Part shown: positions 17,899 to 23,871 of the stretch, piece by piece | How positions within the stretch are numbered: position 1 is the stretch's first letter | How the letters are laid out: every line of letters begins with the position of its first letter | DNA from: an uncultured Myxococcales bacterium | Lineage (GTDB): Bacteria > Myxococcota_A > UBA9042 > DTJE01 | DNA length: 64,000 nucleotides | Reading direction: 5' to 3' | NCBI GenBank assembly: GCA_903936705.1 | Contig: CAIZWN010000063.1 | Location: forward strand, 1 to 64,000 | The notes under the pieces: model-generated | What the model was told of the DNA's origin: nothing | Seen by the model: only the letters and a program-made list of their open reading frames with translations | The model's database searches: none | Made by a program: the position numbers and the translations under genes

Positions 17899-18843
17899 AG
17901 TAGTTCGGCCCGACTGGTCCTCCAGCAGAGCCTGCGCGACAGTCTGCATCCCTGCCAGACCGCGTCGCCGGGCGGGTGTTGTTCCGAAACGCTTCTGGAA
18001 GGCAGCTTCGTTCATCGCCAGCACGTCGGACGGGGCTACGAATGGAAGCCCCGCGATTGGCCTGAATACCTCGCGGTCATGTCGTGTGGCTCGATGGTTG
18101 TAAGGGCAAACGTCCTGGCATCGGTCGCATCCATATAGGTGTCCGGCCAGTGGCAGGCCTTGCGGCACGGGCTGACGGGATGTCACGGTCACGTGAGCCA
18201 GACACCGGGATACATCCAGTTGGCCCGACTGCGACAAGGCTTGGGTGGGGCATGCCGAAACGCAGGCCGAACAGGTTCCGCAGTCAGGCAGGGCAGGGCG
18301 GGGCGTGTCAAAAATCACGTCGGCGTCGGTAAGGATCGACCCCAGGAACACGAACGAACCAAGGCGCGGATGTATCAACAGGTGATTCCGCCCGATGAAT
18401 CCAAGGCTCGCCGCGGCCGCCCATGGCTTTTCAAGGACCGGGCCGGTGTCCACGTAGGCGCGGGTACGTGTCCCCGTGCAATCTCTGACCATTTCCGCAA
18501 GCCGATTGACGGCGCGCCCGACTGCGTCGTGATAGTCGATTCCCCAGGCGAACCTTGATACGAAGGCCATGCCTTCTGGCCTGGCTTCAATGCCCGGATG
18601 AACCCCGGCGTAGGAAACGCACGCAAGGATCATCGTTCGGACACCTTCCAGGACCAGCGAGGGAGAAAGCCTGCGCTGAAGGCCTCGCGACAGGTATGAA
18701 AGTTCCGAAGGATACCCCGAGATAGCGGCGCCGAAATTCGTGGCCATCAGTGGCAAAGACCACGCCGGCACTGCTGCGGCATCGTCCAGGCCGCACTCAC
18801 GCGCCATGGTTGCCAGGGACGAAGACTGGATTGCCGCACCCAT
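17893..18843 (-). CDS. queG: Epoxyqueuosine reductase
   Basis: 316 residues. It performs the last step of queuosine synthesis, reducing epoxyqueuosine to queuosine in tRNA with cobalamin and two [4Fe-4S] clusters. Visible are ISGYPSELSYLSRG, the catalytic Asp segment YVDTGPVLEKPWA, and GFIGRNHLLIHPRLGSFVFLG. The ferredoxin-like cysteines are CGTCSACVSACPTQAL and YGCDRCQDVCPYN. The C-terminal HEAT repeats of longer homologues are absent. It is convergent with resB and divergent from the metallo-beta-lactamase fold gene. Confidence 0.92.
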   Translation of the reverse strand: MGAAIQSSSLATMARECGLDDAAAVPAWSLPLMATNFGAAISGYPSELSYLSRGLQRRLSPSLVLEGVRTMILACVSYAGVHPGIEARPEGMAFVSRFAWGIDYHDAVGRAVNRLAEMVRDCTGTRTRAYVDTGPVLEKPWAAAASLGFIGRNHLLIHPRLGSFVFLGSILTDADVIFDTPRPALPDCGTCSACVSACPTQALSQSGQLDVSRCLAHVTVTSRQPVPQGLPLAGHLYGCDRCQDVCPYNHRATRHDREVFRPIAGLPFVAPSDVLAMNEAAFQKRFGTTPARRRGLAGMQTVAQALLEDQSGRTTS

Positions 18844-18859
18844 GGTCCGGCATTATACT
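18831..18859 (+). promoter_or_regulatory. Sigma-70-type promoter before the MBL-fold gene
   Basis: TTGCCG at 18831-18836 and TATACT at 18854-18859 are separated by exactly 17 bases. The predicted transcript starts about 20 bases before the TTG start codon at 18888. The -35 element lies inside the first codons of the divergent queG, so the two genes share this compact control region. Confidence 0.65.
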
Positions 18860-18887
18860 CGCGCCCCGTTCGGGTCGGAGGCGCAAG

Positions 18888-19736
18888 TTGCAGTTGCAGG
18901 TCGAAGGCATACGAATAGATGTTCGTTCGCTGGCGGGCATTGCGACCACGGTCGCGTTCCCGGACTGGTCGTTGTGCATCGACATGGGATCCTTGACGTC
19001 CGCGGCACTGCGATGCGACGTCGCGGCGTTCACGCATGGCCACTCGGATCACGTCGCAGGGCTGAACCAGTTTCTGGGTGTCAGGCGACTGTATGGCATG
19101 AAGCCCCCACGACTTTTGGCTCCGGCGTCGCTAGCTCCTGTATTGCAACGTCTTGTGGACGTGCTGGGCGAACTGCAGGGCCGGCCATTCGAATCCGTCG
19201 TCGAGGCCGTACCGCCTGGCGGCGAGGTCGAGATCGGGCGGGGGTTGTTGGTGCGGCCGTTCCCGGTGGTGCACAGCGTACCTACTTTCGGGTGGGCAGT
19301 GGTGCGTCGGGTGCAGAAACTGCGACCGGAATTCGTGGGCCTGCCGGGTCCGCGGATCGAGCGCCTGAAAGCCGATCCTGCCGCGGCAATCTTCGAGGAA
19401 ATCGATTCCACCAGGATTGCCGTGACCGGAGATACTCAACTGCAGGGGCTGGATCTGGGACATCGGGACATCCAGGCGGCCGAGGTTCTGATGATCGAGA
19501 CGACGTTCCTCGATGCCGAGCGGCGGGATGCGAACGCCGCGAAGATCGGAGGCCACGTTCACCTGGATGATCTTGGAGACGTGCTGCGGCAGGTGCAAGC
19601 CAGGGCAGTAGTTCTGTATCATGTCAGCCAGGTGTATCGTCCGGACGAGGTAGCAGCCGCCGTTGAGGCGCGCGTTCCGCCCGAGTGGCGCGGTCGGGTG
19701 CATGTAGTGGTTCCAGGTTTGGAAGAACGTCTGTAG
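18888..19736 (+). CDS. Metallo-beta-lactamase fold hydrolase (RNase Z-like)
   Basis: 282 residues from a TTG at 18888, seven bases after GGAGG; a longer frame would overlap queG. The metal-binding motif AAFTHGHSDHVAGL (HxHxDH) lies near residue 50. Further ligands are VVHSVPTFGW, the Asp in AVTGDTQLQG, and a late His in VLYHVSQVY. The layout resembles RNase Z/tRNase Z-like members that process RNA or small esters, but the flexible arm is absent. The substrate cannot be read from the sequence. Confidence 0.82.
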   Translation: MQLQVEGIRIDVRSLAGIATTVAFPDWSLCIDMGSLTSAALRCDVAAFTHGHSDHVAGLNQFLGVRRLYGMKPPRLLAPASLAPVLQRLVDVLGELQGRPFESVVEAVPPGGEVEIGRGLLVRPFPVVHSVPTFGWAVVRRVQKLRPEFVGLPGPRIERLKADPAAAIFEEIDSTRIAVTGDTQLQGLDLGHRDIQAAEVLMIETTFLDAERRDANAAKIGGHVHLDDLGDVLRQVQARAVVLYHVSQVYRPDEVAAAVEARVPPEWRGRVHVVVPGLEERL

Positions 19737-19776
19737 GCTGCAGGGGCGGCTGACCATTTGACCGCAAGGGGGACTT

Positions 19777-20346
19777 GTGGAGCTGATAGGCGTCCGGCGG
19801 TTCTTGCGAACCCACCTGTCGATAGAGCAGCGACGCCTGATCAAGTTCCTGGTGGTCGGGGCGTCGGGCGTGCCGGTCAACCTGTGCACGGTATGGCTGG
19901 TAACGACATTCCTGCCGCCGGATGCCCTTGCAGGGCTAAGGGACCTTGCCGCAGATCTTTTCGATTTTTCCCCGCTGACCAGGACGGGCGTTCGTGACAT
20001 CGTGGCGTACGGGTTGGCAATCGCCGTGTCCATATTCACGAACTACCTTCTCAACAGTGCGTGGACATGGGGGGATCGGGTCGCTGCCGACGAGTCTGGT
20101 GGTTTCATCTGGCGCCTCGCGAAGTTCTACCTGGTGTCATCAGTTGCCGCAGTCGTGCAGTTGGGGACATCGACCTTCGTGTCGGCCAGCGTCAGAAGCA
20201 GCGAATTGTGGAACACAGTGATCAGTGGGGAGTTCCGGCTGTATCACGCGTTTTCGCCCGTGGTGGGCATCCTTGCGGGACTGACCATCAACTTTGTCGT
20301 TAACAACCTGTGGACATTCAGAAGGCGCTCGAACGACGGGGCCTGA
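19777..20346 (+). CDS. GtrA-family membrane protein
   Basis: 189 residues from a GTG preceded by AAGGGGGA. The family signature RLIKFLVVGASGVPVNL opens the first of four transmembrane helices. SIFTNYLLNSAWTWGDR marks the second pair, and the repeat INFVVNNLWTFRR closes the protein. GtrA proteins help move undecaprenyl-linked sugars across the inner membrane during cell-surface polysaccharide modification. A loop insertion of about 20 residues (DLAADLFDFSPLTRTG) lies between helices 1 and 2. No glycosyltransferase partner is adjacent. Confidence 0.85.
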   Translation: MELIGVRRFLRTHLSIEQRRLIKFLVVGASGVPVNLCTVWLVTTFLPPDALAGLRDLAADLFDFSPLTRTGVRDIVAYGLAIAVSIFTNYLLNSAWTWGDRVAADESGGFIWRLAKFYLVSSVAAVVQLGTSTFVSASVRSSELWNTVISGEFRLYHAFSPVVGILAGLTINFVVNNLWTFRRRSNDGA

Positions 20347-20754
20347 TCAAACGATTCCAAGTTCAAGGGCCTTGGCCTTGAATTCCTCGGGCGTATCTAC
20401 CGAGCGCTTGGTCTGCAGATCGAAGAACACCAGGACCGTGGTCGATCTGGCCAGTTCGGTGCCGTCCGACTCGCGTTTGAACAGGTATTCCAAAGTGAAC
20501 GTTCGACGCGCGAATTCGGTCAGCCGCGTTCCGACGAGGATCGTGTCGCCAAGGTGTGCAGGCGCCACGTAGCGGATGTGCACCTCGCCTACCAGATATG
20601 GCATGCGCCGGTAGGCTCCGCGCGAAAACAACGAGTCCCACAAGTCGCCCCGGGCCTGTTCCATGTAAGACAGGTAAACCGCGTTGTTGACGTGGCCCAT
20701 CATGTCGATGTCCCTGAACGGGACGACGATTCGCGTATTCCACTGGTGGTCCAA
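20347..20754 (-). CDS. Acyl-CoA thioesterase (4HBT hotdog fold)
   Basis: 135 residues from a TTG at 20754 with GGAGGG five to six bases upstream. The 4-hydroxybenzoyl-CoA thioesterase motif VPFRDIDMMGHVNNAVYLSYME carries the catalytic Asp and spans residues 8-29. Length and motif fit YbgC/FadM-type enzymes that hydrolyse acyl-CoA. It is convergent with gtrA and divergent from the NPD-type oxidoreductase. Confidence 0.86.
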   Translation of the reverse strand: MDHQWNTRIVVPFRDIDMMGHVNNAVYLSYMEQARGDLWDSLFSRGAYRRMPYLVGEVHIRYVAPAHLGDTILVGTRLTEFARRTFTLEYLFKRESDGTELARSTTVLVFFDLQTKRSVDTPEEFKAKALELGIV

Positions 20755-20865
20755 GTGCCCTCCAGACTGCGGACCACGTGAGAATGAGGCCGACTGGTCA
20801 ACTGCGCAACCCCTGTGTGCCCGACCTGTGGTAGCCTTCGCGAAGGAAATTTCCGGGAGGCTTTC

Positions 20866-21903
20866 ATGAAGACCCGCATCACCGAGACATTTGGCATCCG
20901 GCACCCGATCTTCTTGTCGGGCATGTCATGGATCAGCGTGCCCGAGATGGTCGCTGCCGTGTCCAACGCCGGCGGGATGGGCATCCTTGCAACCGGTGTG
21001 CTGGGCGTGACCCAGACCCGAGAAGCAGTACGGCGCATCCGCGAACTTACAGACAAGCCATTTGCTGCCAACGTCACGCTGTATTTTCCCGGCGCGAAGG
21101 AAAACGCTCGTGTCCTGCTGGACGAGAAAGTACCAGTCATCAACATCTCGATGGGCAAGGGCGACAAGATAGCCGAGGAAGTGCACGGTTACGGCGGCAA
21201 GGTCATCGGCACCGTGGTCAACGAGAAACACGCCAAGGCGGCTGAGGCCTGGGCCGACGCTCTGCTGGTGACCGGCCACGAGGCTGCTGCGCACGGCGGC
21301 GACGTGACCAGCCTGGTGCTGGTTCCGGCGATCGTCGATACCGTGAAGATCCCGGTTATCGCGGCGGGCGGTTTCGCCGACGGGCGGGGGCTGGCGGCGG
21401 CGCTGGCGCTGGGCGCCGAGGGCGTTGCGATGGGCACGCGCCTGATGATGACCAGCGACAGCCCGATCCATCAGGCGTGCAAGGAACTGGCGTTGGACAA
21501 GGGCATTGACGACACGGTCTACACGACGCGATTCGACGGGCAGCCGTGCCGCATTCTGGTCTCGAAGGGTTCAAAGACCGCGATGAGGCGAGGGCTGGAC
21601 CTGCCGCGCGCCCTTGTGAATTCGCGCCAGATAGCGCGGATGATGGGAATGCCATGGGCCAAGATGGCTGTTGGCGTGACGGCATCCGGGTGGAAGAACG
21701 TCCGGCAGTTGTCCTTCCTGGCAAACGCGTTCAAGGCGTTCCAGGTATCGACGCTGGACGGCGACGTGGACAAGGGCGTCCTTCCGCTGGGGCAGGTGGT
21801 CGGGTTGGTACATGACCTGCCAACGGTTGCCGAAGTCCTGGAACGGATCGTGGCCGAAGCCGACGTGGCGCGTGCGCGGTTGGATGGCGCCTTCTTGAAG
21901 TAG
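20866..21903 (+). CDS. NPD-type FMN oxidoreductase (nitronate monooxygenase family)
   Basis: 345 residues; ATG at 20866 with GGGAGG upstream. A flavin TIM barrel of the 2-nitropropane dioxygenase/enoyl reductase FabK-like family. It shows RHPIFLSGMSWISVPEMVAAVSNAGGMG at the start (FMN and substrate-binding), LLVTGHEAAAHGGD with the conserved His, and the phosphate-binding IPVIAAGGFADGRG...LGAEGVAMGTRLM. Members oxidise alkyl nitronates or reduce quinones or enoyl thioesters; the precise reaction cannot be assigned. Its stop codon abuts the 11-bp repeat array. Confidence 0.85.
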   Translation: MKTRITETFGIRHPIFLSGMSWISVPEMVAAVSNAGGMGILATGVLGVTQTREAVRRIRELTDKPFAANVTLYFPGAKENARVLLDEKVPVINISMGKGDKIAEEVHGYGGKVIGTVVNEKHAKAAEAWADALLVTGHEAAAHGGDVTSLVLVPAIVDTVKIPVIAAGGFADGRGLAAALALGAEGVAMGTRLMMTSDSPIHQACKELALDKGIDDTVYTTRFDGQPCRILVSKGSKTAMRRGLDLPRALVNSRQIARMMGMPWAKMAVGVTASGWKNVRQLSFLANAFKAFQVSTLDGDVDKGVLPLGQVVGLVHDLPTVAEVLERIVAEADVARARLDGAFLK

Positions 21904-21905
21904 CT

Positions 21906-21982
21906 TGCGACCGCCGTGCGACTGCCGTGGGACTGCCGTGCGACCGCGGTGCGATCGCCTTACGACCGCCGTGCGTCTGATC
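21906..21982. repeat. Seven tandem 11-bp units
   Basis: Seven contiguous 11-bp units of consensus TGCGACCGCCG with one to five substitutions each (for example TGCGACTGCCG, TGGGACTGCCG, TACGACCGCCG). The array begins two bases after the stop codon of the oxidoreductase gene. The 11-bp period is close to one helical turn. Confidence 0.88.
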
Positions 21983-21990
21983 ATCGAAAA

Positions 21991-22045
21991 GCCGTCGAAG
22001 GACCGCTGTCGAAACACGCTGTCGAATGACCGCTGTCGAACGACC
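21991..22045. repeat. Four tandem 13-14 bp units
   Basis: Units GCCGTCGAAGGACC, GCTGTCGAAACAC, GCTGTCGAATGACC and GCTGTCGAACGACC lie end to end. The sequence differs from the 11-bp array just upstream. The last unit runs into the -35 element of the tRNA-Leu promoter, with no spacer. Confidence 0.85.
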
Positions 22046-22047
22046 GC

Positions 22048-22077
22048 TTGACCCGCGGCGCCACTCTCCGCTATCCT
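22048..22077 (+). promoter_or_regulatory. Promoter of tRNA-Leu(CAA)
   Basis: TTGACC at 22048-22053 and TATCCT at 22072-22077, spacer 18. Transcription would start about ten bases before the mature tRNA, as usual for tRNA genes. Confidence 0.6.
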
Positions 22078-22094
22078 CCCGTCGCATTGACCAC

Positions 22095-22178
22095 GCCGGA
22101 GTGGTGGAACTGGTAGACGCGCGGGACTCAAAATCCCGTATCCGCAAGGGTGTGAGGGTTCAAGTCCCTCCTCCGGCA
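22095..22178 (+). tRNA. tRNA-Leu (anticodon CAA)
   Basis: Acceptor stem GCCGGAG pairs with CTCCGGC. The anticodon stem CGGGA/TCCCG holds loop CTCAAAA, with anticodon CAA at 22129-22131, reading UUG. A long variable arm follows (class II), and the T arm is GAGGG-TTCAAGT-CCCTC. The discriminator is A, as in leucine tRNAs. The 3' CCA is not encoded (the DNA reads ACCC). Confidence 0.96.
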
Positions 22179-22297
22179 CCCAAGTAATATCAATAGGTTG
22201 TGGGATAGGGCCGGCAACGATGGCTGCAGGGTCCAGCCCCGAACTGTTGCACCCGATTCCGGGTGCGTACGGGGGGCTCGGGTTGGACAGGCTCGAT

Positions 22298-22325
22298 TTG
22301 ACATGTTCGATTACGGGCGTAATAT
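22298..22325 (+). promoter_or_regulatory. Strong sigma-70-type promoter before the lipid kinase
   Basis: A perfect TTGACA at 22298-22303 and TAATAT at 22320-22325, spacer 16. Predicted start near 22333, giving a leader of about 90 bases before the ATG at 22426. It also shows that the kinase gene is separate from the tRNA transcript. Confidence 0.7.
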
Positions 22326-22425
22326 CGGCTCGCTCGCCAATGCCTGTTCGTGTGATTGATATTGTCGGGGGCCGGATGTCCGCTTGCCACCAGGTTTCGG
22401 TAGATTCCATTGGGTGGACGAGACC

Positions 22426-23487
22426 ATGAGAATCGGTGTCCTGACCAACCTTAACGCCAGAAAGAACCGATCTCGACGGTTGAATGCGCTCGCTTCGCGT
22501 TTTGGCGACGATTACATCGTCCGTGAGACCCGCGAGATCTCCGAGATCCAGCCTGTGCTGGAGGAGTTCATCGAGCTGGGCTGCGATTACTGGGTCAGCG
22601 ACGGCGGCGACGGAACGCTTCACTGGATGCTGAACGAGGGGCGCCAGGTTCTTCAGCGCAAGGGCCTTTGGCAGAGCGAGCGGCCATACCCGCTCCTTGT
22701 GCCTTCGAATGGCGGAACCATCGACTTCGTGGCGCGGACGGCAGGGATCAAGGGTCGGACCGAGCAGGTCGTCCGCACGCTAGCAGACGGGCTGCGGGCC
22801 GGACGGAACTTTCACACCGTGGAACTGGACACCATCGAGGTCCGCGGGCACCAGCCCGGCGATACGCCCGATACCTGGTCCTTCAAGCGAATCGGCTTTG
22901 CGATTGCGCTGGGAGGGGCCGGACAGAAGTTCTTCAGCAAGTTCTATGAGCGTCCAAATCGGAATCCGCTTGGCATCATCGACATCAGCGCCAGGACCGC
23001 CGTGGGCTACCTCTCGACACTCCCGCCGTTCAAGTGGGTCCCATACGTCCCGGCTGACCTGCGGGAACTGGGGCGACACATGTTGTCAGGGACGCGAGCC
23101 GAGGTCGTGGCAGACGGAAGGCGGTTCGATTACGGGGTCTATCAGGGCTTGCATGCCAGTTCCATCGAGGTCGACTTCGGGACCATGCGCCTTTTCGAGC
23201 ACGCTCGCGAGCCAGGGATGCTGCACATCGTGGTCGGCGCGCTGCCGGCCATCGAGGTTATCTATAAGTGGACGTGGTACGTCGTTGGCAAGCCGATCCC
23301 GGGGAAACAATGGCACGAATTCCCGGGCAGATCTCTGGACGTCGAAGCGGCCGGCGGCGAACTGCTGGACCCTGTAATCGACGGCGAGATGTTCTACGGC
23401 TTTGACCGCGTAAGTGTCCGGCCCGGGCCGCGCGTCGCGTTCCCGTCCTTCGGTGCTGGGACAGGCCGAGATTCCGTGAATGCCTAG
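22426..23487 (+). CDS. Diacylglycerol/lipid kinase-like protein
   Basis: 353 residues. The NAD-kinase/DAGK fold motif is clear: VSDGGDGTLHWMLNE (GGDGT nucleotide-binding) and LVPSNGGTIDFVA, the counterpart of PxGTxND. IGFAIALGGAGQKFFSKFYE follows in the second lobe. Such kinases phosphorylate diacylglycerol, sphingoid bases or similar lipids at the membrane. The usual Asn-Asp after the PxGT motif reads IDF here, so the substrate may differ. The ATG at 22426 has only a weak ribosome-binding site. Confidence 0.8.
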   Translation: MRIGVLTNLNARKNRSRRLNALASRFGDDYIVRETREISEIQPVLEEFIELGCDYWVSDGGDGTLHWMLNEGRQVLQRKGLWQSERPYPLLVPSNGGTIDFVARTAGIKGRTEQVVRTLADGLRAGRNFHTVELDTIEVRGHQPGDTPDTWSFKRIGFAIALGGAGQKFFSKFYERPNRNPLGIIDISARTAVGYLSTLPPFKWVPYVPADLRELGRHMLSGTRAEVVADGRRFDYGVYQGLHASSIEVDFGTMRLFEHAREPGMLHIVVGALPAIEVIYKWTWYVVGKPIPGKQWHEFPGRSLDVEAAGGELLDPVIDGEMFYGFDRVSVRPGPRVAFPSFGAGTGRDSVNA

Positions 23488-23752
23488 GGTCCACAATCTG
23501 GATGACGTAAGGATGTGCGACCGAAACGGCGTGCGGCATGTTCAGGTATGGGAGATTGTGAGGTGGCGAGGCGTGAAGGACGTCCTTCAAGATTTTGACA
23601 TGATACGAGCAGTGCGCACCTTTCCATAAGACGTACATTGCGTCGATGTGGCCAAGCAAAATTCTCTAAGTGGGTAAAGGGGCGTTTCGACGAGACCAGA
23701 AACCACCCTGGTTTTGCAATCCAGGCTGGCCGGCCTCTCTATCGTGATCGGG

Positions 23753-23781
23753 TTGACCGAGGTTGTTGAGGAAAGTATCGA
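23753..23781 (+). promoter_or_regulatory. Sigma-70-type promoter before the LDLa/Cys-rich lipoprotein
   Basis: TTGACC at 23753-23758 and TATCGA at 23776-23781, spacer 17. The predicted start is near 23788, just before the inverted repeat. Confidence 0.5.
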
Positions 23782-23796
23782 GAGCCGTTTAAGATG

Positions 23797-23819
23797 CGTC
23801 AATTCTGTACCAATTGACG
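23797..23819. promoter_or_regulatory. Perfect 8-bp inverted repeat, possible operator
   Basis: CGTCAATT (23797-23804) and AATTGACG (23812-23819) with a 7-base centre. It falls at about +10 to +32 of the predicted transcript, where a repressor would block initiation. There is no T-run, so it is not a terminator. Confidence 0.5.
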
Positions 23820-23871
23820 GATTCTCATCCATCCTCTACCGTAGCGGGGCTTCTTAACCTTGGTAACCAAT

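Larger units (their letters stand above)
23488..23871. other. 384-base intergenic stretch upstream of the LDLa/Cys-rich gene
   Basis: No gene is supported; an 81-codon leftward frame (23587-23832) lacks a ribosome-binding site and any known motif. The stretch is less GC-rich than its left flank. It contains a promoter and an inverted repeat, listed separately. Confidence 0.6.

Noticed and set aside
21906-22045. CRISPR-like array
   Set aside because: Units of 11 and 13-14 bases are contiguous, with no spacers, and no cas genes are in the window.
23587-23832. 81-codon leftward open frame
   Set aside because: No ribosome-binding site, no family resemblance, and the region holds a rightward promoter and dyad.
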